Shown here: positions 1 to 8,387 of the stretch, piece by piece
How the letters are laid out: each line of letters begins with the position of its first letter
Position numbering within the stretch: position 1 is the first letter of the stretch
NCBI GenBank assembly: GCA_964236465.1
Contig: CAXSBZ010000010.1
Location: forward strand, 1 to 64,000
Source of the DNA: Mucilaginibacter_A sp964236465
GTDB taxonomy: Bacteria > Bacteroidota > Bacteroidia > Sphingobacteriales > Sphingobacteriaceae
Direction of reading: 5' to 3'
DNA: 64,000 nt
Made by a program: the position numbers and the translations under genes
The notes under the pieces: model-generated
Database searches by the model: none
What the model was told of the DNA's origin: nothing
The model's input: the letters and a program-made list of their open reading frames with translations, nothing else

Positions 1-414
1 ATGTTCCTCACGCGGCCCTTTTAATATAGGTACTTTATAATGGGGAGCTTTTTCAAAGGCAGTTAACAAGATATTTTCCATCCGGGCATAGGCAGGAGTA
101 GTTGCATTGGGAACAATTTTATGAACCTCATTTAGCGATTTTAAAGGTATCCATAGGACTATCTTTTTATCAGCGCTGGTGTCATTAGCTATCGGAAAAA
201 AAACGCCCACTTTGTTAAAGCCTGATGCATGTAGTTGCGGGATATAATTATTTTGTAAGTAGCTGCTGATCGAGTCGGCCTGCAAGCGGCTTTTAGTATG
301 ATAGATGCTGATCTGGTAATAGTCACCGTAAGCCTTGCTTAGGTTCTGTCCGGTAGCTGTTGTTGCAGTTAAGACAGCCAGGAAAAGTGTTAATAGTAAG
401 CCTGTTTTTTTCAC
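1..414 (-). CDS. NIPSNAP family protein, secreted (3' part cut by window edge)
   Basis: Reading leftward from a GTG at 414 the frame stays open to base 1 (138 codons). An N-terminal signal peptide (MKKTGLLLTLFLAVLTATTA) is followed by the typical start of bacteroidetal NIPSNAP proteins: YYQISIYHTKSRLQADSI, a tyrosine-rich strand, then ASGFNKVGVFFPIANDTSAD and a KKIVLWIPLKSLNEV segment. The fold is a dimeric alpha+beta barrel and the family has no settled biochemical role. The GTG start is chosen because an in-frame stop lies five codons upstream. Family assignment is fairly secure; export is inferred from the leader. Confidence 0.75.
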   Translation of the reverse strand, partial: MKKTGLLLTLFLAVLTATTATGQNLSKAYGDYYQISIYHTKSRLQADSISSYLQNNYIPQLHASGFNKVGVFFPIANDTSADKKIVLWIPLKSLNEVHKIVPNATTPAYARMENILLTAFEKAPHYKVPILKGPREEH

Positions 415-766
415 AGTTTTATAAAATTATTGTTATGTAAGTTTAACTGAATAAGTGTTTAATTCATCATCATTGAAGACTTACTAGTTAAATTTCTATG
501 GCTTGTTCCTTCAAAAACACGTCGAAGTTATAGCTAAATTAGCAGCTGAATATAGTAACATTTAGTTAAAAAATCAAAGTCAGGAAAACCAAGAATTTCT
601 TTGCTTTTTAGTTTCTGCATTTGTACCTGAATTACAGGACTTCCTTCGTTTAACTGTACTGCCAAGTTGTTTTTTTTAAAAGCAAATTTTACGACTAACG
701 GTACAATATAAACGTCGGATAGAAGGCTGAAAATCAATATCAAATAACTAAACTATGGCTTAAAAG

Positions 767-1172
767 AAGTACTTGCTCTACAGCCAGTCAGTTACAATTG
801 GAAATAAAAACCAACTGCCAAATGCAGAACTGGTGCCTGTTTTAATCAATGCAATTAAAGAACAGCAAAGATGTATAAGTATGCAACAAATATCTTTAAG
901 GAACCAACAAAGATCGATTAAAGTACAGAGCCTGTTTAAATTTCATTCAATTTCCTTTTGAATATAGTTAATATCAACGCAGATGCTTCTTTTACCTAAT
1001 AAAAATTGGTATTGGCATCCATCATAAAAACCAAATGCAAACCATTTTTTAGGTGATAAAAGAAGCATAGAAAATAAGATTGAACAAATTTTAAACAGGC
1101 TCACAAAAAGCTGAAATATTAAAACAACAGCAAGAAATTGATGCTTTAAAAAGATACCTGCAAAAGAGGTAA
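767..1172 (+). pseudogene. Remnant of a tail-fibre/endosialidase-chaperone type C-terminus, interrupted by a repeat
   Basis: The plus strand reads NAELVPVLINAIKEQQ near 820-870, which resembles the conserved end of bacteroidetal tail-fibre-domain (peptidase S74-like) proteins, where it leads into a coiled coil. A second coiled-coil piece, AEILKQQQEIDALKRYLQKR followed by a stop, lies at 1110-1172. The 86-bp palindromic repeat 983-1068 separates the two pieces, and the first frame stops before it. No start or beta-helical N-terminal part is present. I read it as a decayed gene 3' end into which the repeat inserted; the alternative is chance similarity of two short coiled coils. Confidence 0.35.
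983..1068. repeat. Complete 86-bp palindromic copy of the dispersed repeat
   Basis: The left arm begins ATGCTTCTTTTACC and continues TAATAAAAATTGGT; the right arm is the near-perfect reverse complement, ending GATAAAAGAAGCAT. The arms are about 28 bp with a spacer of about 30 bp. It has the same architecture as the copy at 16819-16905. Confidence 0.85.
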
Positions 1173-1571
1173 CTATTCGTACCGCCGCCATAGGGCATAG
1201 CATGTTAACCCCACCTATCAAACTACACTTTTACGTTATTGAAACTATGTTCTGCTATATTCTCCTAACGAGGTAGGGTTTGAGGAATCTTACAAGCACG
1301 CTGCACAGGCTTTAGCAATTGCAAAAAACGAAGTACATATTCTGTATTGCCAGTTTTACGACAATAAAAAAAAGAGAAGTACATGTTTAGTTTGCATTTG
1401 AGCTAAGAAAATAATCAACAATTTGATTTTAAGAAAGAGCCCAATAAAATAGATTTAATTTTTCCTTTTAATAAGAACTTTAGATTTGTAACTGATGAAC
1501 TGAAAGCTGCGTATATTTTTTCCGTTAGCTGCAACTTTAAACGAAATCAGTTTTTTTAAATAGAATGACAG

Positions 1572-2591
1572 ATGAAATTATATAACGGAATTATTCTTTT
1601 TGCATTTTTACTATCCTCTTGTAAAAAATCAGAACAAAAAACCATAGTGCCAAGTCCAACCTATTCAAATCAATTTACTATTGTTGGAAATAAAATATAT
1701 AATTACAATCATGTTGTTCAATTGATAGGCGCGAATGCTTTCCATGTATTTGGTACAGGTGGAAGTGATTTAAACAGGTGGAATTTGGATATTGCAAGGG
1801 AATTTGTAGGCAACAGCAAAGAAGTACAATTAGCGGGTTCCCCTTTTCAGTATAGTAATGGTTCTTACTTATACACTCTGCAATCCGTTGTGGATAGTAA
1901 TCGTAAGAATAACAGAATTACTATCATCTGCCCTTTTCAATGGAACGGATTGCCCGCTACAGATTTTTCAGGAAAAATGCCCAGACAAACTTATTGGTGG
2001 AACGATTTTAAAATAAAACTGCAGCAATGGGCTGTTCAGTTTAAAAATCAACCTGATGTTTGGTTAGAAGTATGGAACGAGCCATATAGATACGACAGAG
2101 CAGATGGATATACTGATGAAATATGGATGAGCGACATGAATGAACTGGTAGATGTTATACGAAGTACCGGAAATAAGAATGTAATATTGATCCCTTGTGC
2201 AGAACAAGGACAAGATGAAAGTGTCCTAATTAATAAAGGGGCATTGTTTTTAAACGGCAAAACGAATATTCTATTTGATATACATGCTTATGAAAAATGG
2301 CTTTTGGTTTCAAACTTAATCATGGGCAACCGCATACAGCAATTAAAACAAAACAGACTACCAGTTTTTTTTGGAGAAACAGCACCCTTAAACGCGGGAG
2401 TGCTTATGAACCCTAAGCCTTTTTTAGACAGTATTTATAATAATGGATTATCTGTATGTGCATGGGTTTGGAAATATGATAGTAATGACAAGGACGCATT
2501 ACTAAATACTCAAGGACTGCCAAATGATAACAGCAATAACAATTGGGGAACAACATTCAGAAATTTGAGCTTACAAACACGAAAACCTTAA
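1572..2591 (+). CDS. Glycoside hydrolase family 5-like cellulase/mannanase, lipoprotein
   Basis: A 339-aa protein with an SPII lipoprotein signal (LLSSC, Cys17), so it is probably anchored in a membrane and exposed to the periplasm or surface. The catalytic TIM barrel carries the GH-A clan signature EVWNEPY with acid/base Glu170 and a second acidic strand end, FFGETAP, with the likely nucleophile Glu269. DIHAYEKW and the tryptophan-rich end (CAWVWKYD) fit GH5 proteins acting on beta-1,4-glucans or mannans. Substrate cannot be told from sequence. It is a single gene with no SusCD partner nearby. Base composition is more AT-rich than that of the GH43 gene downstream. Family assignment is good, specificity unknown. 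Confidence 0.8.
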   Translation: MKLYNGIILFAFLLSSCKKSEQKTIVPSPTYSNQFTIVGNKIYNYNHVVQLIGANAFHVFGTGGSDLNRWNLDIAREFVGNSKEVQLAGSPFQYSNGSYLYTLQSVVDSNRKNNRITIICPFQWNGLPATDFSGKMPRQTYWWNDFKIKLQQWAVQFKNQPDVWLEVWNEPYRYDRADGYTDEIWMSDMNELVDVIRSTGNKNVILIPCAEQGQDESVLINKGALFLNGKTNILFDIHAYEKWLLVSNLIMGNRIQQLKQNRLPVFFGETAPLNAGVLMNPKPFLDSIYNNGLSVCAWVWKYDSNDKDALLNTQGLPNDNSNNNWGTTFRNLSLQTRKP

Positions 2592-2639
2592 ATTTAAAAA
2601 GGAGTACGCCATTAACATGAGGTTTGGCAAAATACAAAA

Positions 2640-2829
2640 GCATCCGCTTTAACAAATTCCTGTTTTTATGATCTGCTCCCCAGTATAAATATTCCCCCTG
2701 AAACTGCAACTTACAACCCTTGCAAAGCAAATTCTGTAAACCTGTCCTTTTCTTCCCATTTTTTACTACCTTATGCCCAGGGCAACGAGAACAAACTCTT
2801 TTGTTAATCTCACAATTAACTAAGATCAC
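2640..2829 (-). pseudogene. IS1-family InsA-like transposase N-terminal remnant
   Basis: Read on the minus strand from an ATG at 2829, the peptide carries a zinc-ribbon pattern, CSRCPGHKVVKNGKKRTG then LLCKGCKLQF, characteristic of the N-terminal domain of IS1-type transposases (InsA). Homology fades after about 60 residues (LYWGADHKNRNLLKRMLLY). The helix-turn-helix continuation and the DDE catalytic part are absent, so only the 5' end of an insertion sequence is left. No terminal inverted repeats are visible. Confidence 0.6.
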
Positions 2830-2888
2830 CTGCCTCTTTGCTGTTTTTATCCCATCATACTTCTTGAATCACAACCAGTTTTTTATGG

Positions 2889-2902
2889 TATAAAAGAAGC
2901 AT
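2889..2902 (-). repeat. Dispersed repeat core (TATAAAAGAAGCAT)
   Basis: Single half-site in the intergenic region before the SDR gene; one of two same-orientation copies 84 bp apart. Confidence 0.7.
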
Positions 2903-2972
2903 TAAAATATTTTTTAAGGAAGTTTTAAACCAGCACAGATACATACAAATTTTTACATACAGATTTTACAGG

Positions 2973-2986
2973 TATAAAAGAAGCAT
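2973..2986 (-). repeat. Dispersed repeat core (TATAAAAGAAGCAT)
   Basis: Half-site preceded by GATTTTACAGG, the expected AT-rich extension; same orientation as the copy at 2889. Confidence 0.75.
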
Positions 2987-3136
2987 CAATTTATAACAGC
3001 GTTAACTAAGAGTTTTATCTTTCTCGATTTTAACACTGGGCATAGCTTGATATGGATAGAATTTACCGTTCAAATAAAAAACCAATGTTAAAAAGATGGG
3101 TTATTACATGATCAATATCTAAAATAAAAGATTAAC

Positions 3137-4144
3137 ATGAGTGAGAAAAATAAGATCAGCCGGCGGCAAGTAATTGCAGGCTTGGGCACCGGTTTGGCTG
3201 CGGCAGCTGTCGCACCGGTTTTTGCATCATCCACAGGATTGCGTTTGGATACATCGGCATCAGCAAAACTGGTGGATCCAACTACCAAATATCCAAAGCC
3301 ACCGTTCAAAGGTCAATCGCAGCCCTGGCCGGGTTTGGCCAGCCAGATGGATCCGCGGCCGGATCATGGCGAAACCAGCTACAAAGGTTCAGGCCGTTTG
3401 GCAGGCCTTAAAGCATTAATTACCGGCGGAGATTCTGGGATGGGCCGTGCAGCCGCTATTGCGTATGCGCGTGAAGGTGCAGATGTTGCCATCAATTATT
3501 TCCCGACGGAAGAGCCGGATGCGCGCGAAGTTATTGCACTGATTAAGGCAGAAGGCCGCAAAGCAGTAGCCATTCCCGGTGATTTGCGAAATGAAGCATT
3601 TTGCCAGACACTGGTAGCAGAAGCGGTGCGCCAACTGGGTGGTTTGGATATCGTGGTGAGCAATGCCGGCCGCCAGCAGGCACACGCATCCATATTGGAT
3701 ATTTCTTCGGAGCAGTTTGATTGGACGATGAAGACCAATATTTATGCACCTTTCTGGATCATCAAAGCTGCTTTGCCGCATTTGCAACCAGGATCAGTAA
3801 TCATCGGAACCACATCCGAACAAGCTTACGACCCTTCGCCCGATCTTTACGATTATGCGCAAACAAAAGCAGCAACCATGAACTATGTAAAATCATTGGC
3901 CAAACAGCTTGCCCCGAAAGGAATTAGGGTGAACGGTGTGGCACCGGGACCAATCTGGACGCCATTGCAAGTAAGCGGTGGGGCAAGCCAGGAAAAATTG
4001 AAAATGTTTGGCGCACAAACGCCGATGGGCAGGCCGGGTCAGCCAGCAGAACTGGGTTCGATATATGTGCAACTGGCAGCAAGTGATGCCAGCTACGCAA
4101 CAGGCCAGGTTTATGGTTCTGCCGGTGGAGCTGGGCAGCCATAA
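3137..4144 (+). CDS. Tat-exported short-chain dehydrogenase/reductase (YghA-like)
   Basis: 335 aa. The N-terminus has a twin-arginine signal (SRRQVIAGLG, Arg9-Arg10, then an Ala/Gly-rich helix ending VAPVFAS), implying folded export to the periplasm. The Rossmann domain follows: cofactor loop TGGDSGMG at about residues 95-102, VSNAG, and catalytic YAQTK (Tyr240, Lys244). Length and the leading proline-rich segment (PKPPFKGQSQPWPGLASQMD) match the YghA/general-stress SDR group rather than FabG. An NAD(P)H-dependent oxidoreductase is expected; substrate unknown. It stands alone, followed by a clear intrinsic terminator. Confidence 0.85.
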   Translation: MSEKNKISRRQVIAGLGTGLAAAAVAPVFASSTGLRLDTSASAKLVDPTTKYPKPPFKGQSQPWPGLASQMDPRPDHGETSYKGSGRLAGLKALITGGDSGMGRAAAIAYAREGADVAINYFPTEEPDAREVIALIKAEGRKAVAIPGDLRNEAFCQTLVAEAVRQLGGLDIVVSNAGRQQAHASILDISSEQFDWTMKTNIYAPFWIIKAALPHLQPGSVIIGTTSEQAYDPSPDLYDYAQTKAATMNYVKSLAKQLAPKGIRVNGVAPGPIWTPLQVSGGASQEKLKMFGAQTPMGRPGQPAELGSIYVQLAASDASYATGQVYGSAGGAGQP

Positions 4145-4198
4145 AGGTTTGCCTGCTTTTGTCCAATAAGAAGCTACAAAATTTAATGAATATTGATA

Positions 4199-4226
4199 AG
4201 CGGGACGAGTGATTGTCCCGCTTTTT
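4199..4226 (+). terminator. Intrinsic terminator after the SDR gene
   Basis: AAGCGGGAC and GTCCCGCTT form a nine-base-pair GC-rich stem with an eight-base loop, followed by TTTCG and TTTTG. It lies 55 bases after the stop codon. The rest of the 322-base gap to the GH43 gene is AT-rich and shows nothing else I can name. Confidence 0.8.
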
Positions 4227-4466
4227 CGTTTTGTACAGAACCCTCTGCATAAAATATAAATTAATAGTTTGTTTTGATCAGAATTATTTTGACGTGTTAA
4301 AACATATCAGTAATTATGTGTATCAGAACAGCCTGTTTCCTACAGCTGATCAACCAATTTTACCTTAATTAAAAATCTTTTTTATTTGCCGGCAATATTT
4401 TGAATGCTATTGATAAAAAATATTTATCCTGCATCAATTTGTTAATGAAGAAGTAATTACCCTGAC

Positions 4467-5516
4467 ATGAAAAAAAAGTTCTTTTGCTGCCTACTGTTTT
4501 TATCGGTGTTTTTTCAGGTTTCCTTCGCTCAAAATCCTGTCAAAACATTTACCAACCCATTGCTGCCTTCCGGTGCCGATCCGTATAGTTTTTACAAAAA
4601 CGGTTACTATTACTACACCAATAGTATGCAGGATAGCTTGGTTTTGTGGAAAACCAAAAACCTGGCCGACTTGAAAACAGCTGAACGGAAAACGGTTTGG
4701 GTGCCGCCGCCAGGAACAGCTTATTCCAAAGAATTGTGGGCACCCGAATTTCATTTTATTAAAGGCAAATGGTACGCTTATTTTGCTGCGGATGACGGCA
4801 GTAATAACCATCACCGCACGTATGTTTTGGAAAATAATGCTACCGATCCGTTTAAAGGCCAATGGGTTTTTAAAGGGAAAGTGGCCGCTCCGGCAGATAA
4901 ATGGTCTATCGATAGTGATGTTTTTGAACTGAACGGCCAGCTGTATATGGTTTGGGCCGGTTGGGCAGGCGAGGTAAACGGCCGCCAGAATATCTACATC
5001 GCCAAAATGAAAAACCCTTGGACGATTACCGGCAAACGGGTAATGATTTCTACCCCAACTTATGCCTGGGAGCAAAATGGCGACCTGCATGATCCAAATA
5101 ATCCGCCGCATGTGGATGTGAATGAAGGGCCGCAGTTTTTAAAACATGGCAACAAGGTTTTCGTTATTTATTCTGCAAGCGGCTGCTGGACAGACTTTTA
5201 TGCTTTGGGAATGCTGACTGCCTCTGCAAAAAGCAACCTGCTTAAAGCATCGTCCTGGAAAAAATCCACGGAACCGGTGTTTAAGCAATCGCCCAAAAAT
5301 GGTGTTTATGCGCCTGGACATAATTCTTTTTTCAAATCGCCGGACGGAAAGCAAGATTGGATTTTGTATCATGCCAATTCAGAACCGGGCCAGGGTTGTG
5401 GCCGCGAACGTTCGCCCAGGGCACAAAGGTTTACCTGGCGCAAAAACGGGATGCCGGATTTCGGTTTGCCGGTAAAAGCAGGTGTGCCAATGGCCATTCC
5501 TTCTGCAAAAAACTAA
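4467..5516 (+). CDS. Glycoside hydrolase family 43 protein, secreted
   Basis: 349 aa with a Sec signal peptide cleaved near SFAQ (about residue 21). The five-bladed propeller starts TNPLLPSGADPYSFYKNGYYYY with the catalytic base Asp38; WSIDSDVFELNGQLYMVWAGW carries the pKa-modulating Asp, and DVNEGPQFLKHG near residue 220 the general acid Glu. GAYAPGHNSFF-type and YHANSEPG segments are typical of GH43 alpha-L-arabinofuranosidases or beta-xylosidases. Expected to trim arabinose or xylose side chains outside the cytoplasm. No transporter is adjacent. A second, different GH43 lies at 26441. Confidence 0.88.
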   Translation: MKKKFFCCLLFLSVFFQVSFAQNPVKTFTNPLLPSGADPYSFYKNGYYYYTNSMQDSLVLWKTKNLADLKTAERKTVWVPPPGTAYSKELWAPEFHFIKGKWYAYFAADDGSNNHHRTYVLENNATDPFKGQWVFKGKVAAPADKWSIDSDVFELNGQLYMVWAGWAGEVNGRQNIYIAKMKNPWTITGKRVMISTPTYAWEQNGDLHDPNNPPHVDVNEGPQFLKHGNKVFVIYSASGCWTDFYALGMLTASAKSNLLKASSWKKSTEPVFKQSPKNGVYAPGHNSFFKSPDGKQDWILYHANSEPGQGCGRERSPRAQRFTWRKNGMPDFGLPVKAGVPMAIPSAKN

Positions 5517-5545
5517 GAGCTTGTTTGAGTTTTTTAGGCTATTTT

Positions 5546-5728
5546 GGCTAAAGCCATATCTAAATTATTTACAATCCACGGCCTGAAGGCCGTGGCAATT
5601 TGGACACTTGGTTTTGCATTTTTATCTACCGGAAATAAATAAACCTGTTTTGATAGGATGATTATTGGACTTCAATTGCCACGGCCTTTAGGCCGTGGGC
5701 AAAAGCGAAAAACAACAGGGCTTTAGCC
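5546..5728. repeat. Mirrored pair of REP hairpins (orphan BIME-like unit)
   Basis: In order: GGCTAAAGCC (5546-5555), hairpin CCACGGCCTGAAGGCCGTGG (5576-5595), hairpin CCACGGCCTTTAGGCCGTGG (5679-5698), GGCTTTAGCC (5719-5728). The two halves are inverted relative to each other. The same two motifs flank the REP-associated transposase at 61363-61797, so this is probably a non-autonomous product of that enzyme family. Confidence 0.85.
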
Positions 5729-5761
5729 AAAACAAAAAATATAAGACATCAAAATTTATGG

Positions 5762-5775
5762 CATAAAAGAAGCAT
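5762..5775 (-). repeat. Dispersed repeat core (CATAAAAGAAGCAT)
   Basis: Half-site with AT-rich extension CAAAATTTATGG upstream. It lies 33 bases after the REP pair, a juxtaposition seen again at 61213. Confidence 0.7.
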
Positions 5776-5857
5776 TATCATTATCAACCCTAAGCTTATT
5801 AAAGAATATGATAGAAACTTTAACAAGCTTTAAAAATAGCAAGCCAATTTTTATCAG

Positions 5858-5871
5858 TATAAAAACAGTAT
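5858..5871 (-). repeat. Dispersed repeat, TGTTTTT variant (TATAAAAACAGTAT)
   Basis: Preceded by CCAATTTTTATCAG, matching the inner part of the half-site. Confidence 0.6.
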
Positions 5872-5887
5872 CAGCTAAAAATTTCAG

Positions 5888-6307
5888 TTATCGTTTTATT
5901 GATTTGAAAGGTTTTGGCTTGAAAAAATTAACATAAACAGAAATTGCCGCTGCCAAAAAAAAGCTGGTTGCCGTAATTATATCGATAAAAACAGCATCAG
6001 TATTTTTGCCGCTGATTTTATCAGCCTCATATTTGATAAAAGAATTGGGCAAATCGTGCTCGCCAAGCTGCGTTTTTACCTGCCATTGCCAGTCGGTTAT
6101 GGGGCAATAACCTAAGCCGTACCAATAACCTAACCCAAGCCAGCAAGCAGTCGTTATCAGCACACAAACGAAATGTAGTTTCCTGGTTTTGGGCCAAATC
6201 CATCCCAATAGATTAAAGCCGATGATTAGCAGGTGAAAAATCGTTAGCAAGAAATCCAGCAGTTTGAGGTTCATATTTGGATAGAAATTCAAGTAAAAAT
6301 AATACAA
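5888..6307 (-). CDS. DUF2784-like small membrane protein
   Basis: 139 aa with three or four hydrophobic helices. The segment HLLIIGFNLLGWIWPKTRKLH and the motif LGYCPITDWQWQVK (the family's conserved C-P-(L/I)-T-x-W-Q/E) are hallmarks of DUF2784 inner-membrane proteins of unknown function. The last helix ends in a basic tail (KPKPFKSIKR). Codons for DAVFIDI include a TGTTTTT-type repeat core (5984-5997). An internal ATG 11 codons in (MNLKLLD) is an equally plausible start. Confidence 0.6.
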   Translation of the reverse strand: MYYFYLNFYPNMNLKLLDFLLTIFHLLIIGFNLLGWIWPKTRKLHFVCVLITTACWLGLGYWYGLGYCPITDWQWQVKTQLGEHDLPNSFIKYEADKISGKNTDAVFIDIITATSFFLAAAISVYVNFFKPKPFKSIKR

Positions 6308-6336
6308 TTGGCAATATTCGATCCTAATTTTACTGG

Positions 6337-6350
6337 CATAAAAGAAGCAT
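6337..6350 (-). repeat. Dispersed repeat core (CATAAAAGAAGCAT)
   Basis: Half-site with extension CTAATTTTACTGG, upstream of the DUF2130 gene. Confidence 0.75.
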
Positions 6351-6449
6351 TGCAGTCTTTAAATGAACACATCACTTCAACCCAAAATCAAAACCAGTAT
6401 TTTTAGGTTTGTGGAGGATTGCCTATCTTCCGGCCAAATATTTTAGTAA

Positions 6450-7721
6450 ATGGCAACAGAAGTAAAGTGTCCGGGTTGTGGTCATGGTTTTCCGATTGGG
6501 GAAGTGATGGCCGAGGAATATAAAAGTGAACTGAAGCGGGAAATGATTTCTTACAAAAGGAAAAAAGACGAAGAAGCACAAAAAAAAGAGGAAGAATACC
6601 AGCGCAAACAAGAGGAATTTGATAAAAAATCGCGCCAGCAAAGCTTAGTTTTTGAGGAACGTTTGGCTACTGAAAAAAAACAGATTCAGCAGAATGTAGA
6701 ACAAAACCTGCGCAAAACCATTGCTTCCGATTTTGAAAATCAATTGGTTTTGCTGGAAAATGCGCGAAAAGAATCTGACGAAAAACTAAAAATTTCGCGA
6801 CAAAAAGAGCTGGAATTTTTGCAGCGCGAAAATCAGCTTAAAACCAAAGAAGCGGAAATGGAAGTGGATTTGCAGCGCAAACTGCAGGAACAGCGCGGCG
6901 AAATGGCCGAACAGATCCGCAAGCAGGAAGCTGATAAAAATAGTGTGAAAGAAACCGAACATCAGCTGCGCGTAAAAGAGCTGGAAAAACAGCTGGACGA
7001 CCAGAAAAAGCAGGCCGATGAAATGAAACGCAAGCTGGAACAAGGCTCGATGCAGCTGCAAGGCGAAGTGCAGGAACTGATTTTGGAAGAATTGCTGCGG
7101 AATAGTTTTCCGTTTGATGTGATCAGCGAAGTTGGAAAAGGGATTCGCGGTGCAGATTGTGTGCAAACGGTGCGCAACCAGTTTGGCCAGGAATGCGGCC
7201 GGATTATTTATGAAAGCAAGCGTACAAAAGATTTTGGCGGCGACTGGATTGAGAAACTGAAAAAAGATATGCGCAGCCAGGGCGTAGATGTAGCCGTGCT
7301 CGTATCGCAATGTTACCCGAAAGGCATGGATTGTTTTGGCGAGCGCGACGGCGTGTGGATCTGTTCTTTTGAGGAAGCCAAAGCGGTAGCAAGTGTTTTG
7401 CGCGATGGTGTGATCAGGCTTTCTAACGTAGTAAAATCACAGGAAAATAAAGGCGACAAGATGCATTTGCTGTACAACTATCTCACCAGCAGCGAGTTTT
7501 CTGAACAATGGAAAGCTGTTCAGGAAGGGTTTATGAGTATGAAGCAATCTATCCAACAAGAACGCAATGCGATGGAAAAGCTATGGAAATCGCGGGAAAA
7601 ACAATTGGAAAAAGTGTTGTTAAACGCAGCATTTATCAGTGGTTCTATTGAAGGGATTGCAGGCAGTGATCAGATTAATTTCAGTCTTACCGGAGGCAGC
7701 GATGAATTATTGATGGAGTGA
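6450..7721 (+). CDS. DUF2130 domain protein (coiled coil plus nuclease-like domain)
   Basis: 423 aa. It begins with a CPGCGH zinc-knuckle-like motif, followed by about 180 residues of charged coiled coil (residues 25-205). The DUF2130 domain (about 210-325) has GKGIRGADCVQTVRNQFG, IIYESKRTKDFGGDWIEKL and a C-Y-P-K-G-M-D segment. The spaced D and ESK residues resemble a PD-(D/E)XK active site, so nuclease activity is possible but unproven. A second coiled coil follows. The stop codon overlaps a TGTTTTT-type repeat. It is transcribed towards maf; function unknown. Confidence 0.85.
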   Translation: MATEVKCPGCGHGFPIGEVMAEEYKSELKREMISYKRKKDEEAQKKEEEYQRKQEEFDKKSRQQSLVFEERLATEKKQIQQNVEQNLRKTIASDFENQLVLLENARKESDEKLKISRQKELEFLQRENQLKTKEAEMEVDLQRKLQEQRGEMAEQIRKQEADKNSVKETEHQLRVKELEKQLDDQKKQADEMKRKLEQGSMQLQGEVQELILEELLRNSFPFDVISEVGKGIRGADCVQTVRNQFGQECGRIIYESKRTKDFGGDWIEKLKKDMRSQGVDVAVLVSQCYPKGMDCFGERDGVWICSFEEAKAVASVLRDGVIRLSNVVKSQENKGDKMHLLYNYLTSSEFSEQWKAVQEGFMSMKQSIQQERNAMEKLWKSREKQLEKVLLNAAFISGSIEGIAGSDQINFSLTGGSDELLME

Positions 7722-7734
7722 TGCTGTTTTTATC
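7721..7734 (+). repeat. Dispersed repeat, TGTTTTT variant (ATGCTGTTTTTATC)
   Basis: Extension ACACAAAAATTGGGA follows. It overlaps the last base of the DUF2130 stop codon and forms most of the 84-base gap to maf. Confidence 0.8.
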
Positions 7735-7805
7735 ACACAAAAATTGGGATTGATTTTTTTAGGTTTGCAAGACTGTTTTACAAATTCGATTTCAACTGAA
7801 AACTT

Positions 7806-8387
7806 ATGCAAAAATTTCCGCCTATTATCCTCGCTTCCAAATCGCCGCGCCGGCAGGAATTGATGCGTTTGATGAATTTTGACTTCCGGATTGTGCTGAA
7901 AGAAGTGGACGAATCTTACCCGGAAAACTTGAACCCGGAGGAGATTGCTGTTTTTATCGCCCAAAAAAAGGCAGCTGCTTTTGATGAAATGGTGGATGAT
8001 GAAATTGTAATTACCGCCGATACAATTGTTTCCATCGATGATCAGATTTTGGGCAAACCCGAAACGCCGGAACATGCCGTGGCGATGCTGCAACTGCTTT
8101 CTGGCCGCAAACACAAGGTAATTACCGGCGTAAGTTTGCTGTACAAACATTGGCAAAACACTTTTTTTGATGTTTCGGAAGTGCTTTTCCGGCCGTTGCT
8201 GGATGAGGAAATCCGGTATTATGTGGATAATTTTAACCCGATGGACAAAGCTGGTGCTTATGGTATTCAGGAATGGATCGGTTTGGTTGGCATCCAGCGG
8301 ATTGATGGTTCTTATACCAATGTGGTTGGTTTGCCTACGGAGAAATTGTATCAGCAGTTGATAGCTTTGAGCAATTTACCATTATGA
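7806..8387 (+). CDS. maf: Maf family nucleoside-triphosphate pyrophosphatase
   Basis: 193 aa, normal length. Conserved Maf motifs are present: ILASKSPRRQELM (residues 8-20, phosphate-binding S-x-R-R), the aspartate of ITADTIVS (about residue 71), GKPETPEHAVAML, GRKHKVITGVSL, and DKAGAYGIQEW. Maf proteins hydrolyse modified or canonical dTTP/UTP (or m7GTP) to the monophosphate as a housekeeping step and influence septation. The stop overlaps the next gene's start (ATGA), so the two are translationally coupled. Confidence 0.93.
   Translation: MQKFPPIILASKSPRRQELMRLMNFDFRIVLKEVDESYPENLNPEEIAVFIAQKKAAAFDEMVDDEIVITADTIVSIDDQILGKPETPEHAVAMLQLLSGRKHKVITGVSLLYKHWQNTFFDVSEVLFRPLLDEEIRYYVDNFNPMDKAGAYGIQEWIGLVGIQRIDGSYTNVVGLPTEKLYQQLIALSNLPL

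Larger units (their letters stand above)
415..1571. other. Gene-poor stretch with coding remnants and one complete dispersed palindrome
   Basis: No intact gene is supported in these 1.16 kb. It holds a broken coiled-coil remnant (767-1172), the 86-bp palindrome (983-1068), and around 1280-1401 a short open stretch that would read EESYKHAAQALAIAKNEVHI on the plus strand with no start or recognised domain. TAGATTTG at 1481-1488 resembles a Bacteroidetes -7 box and lies 84 bases before the GH5 start, but I see no matching -33 TTG. Confidence 0.5.
5517..5887. other. Intergenic stretch with a REP pair and two dispersed repeats
   Basis: No gene is visible. The content is a mirrored pair of RAYT-type REP hairpins (5546-5728), a TTCTTTT-type repeat (5762-5775) and a TGTTTTT-type repeat (5858-5871). 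Confidence 0.7.

Noticed and set aside
534..743. A 69-aa minus-strand frame
   Set aside because: AT-rich, no RBS, no recognisable domain and composition unlike neighbouring genes.
983..1068. The 86-87 bp palindromes as ordinary intrinsic terminators
   Set aside because: The loop is 30-35 bases, the stem is AT-rich, there is no consistent U-run after it, and similar half-sites lie upstream of starts and inside genes.
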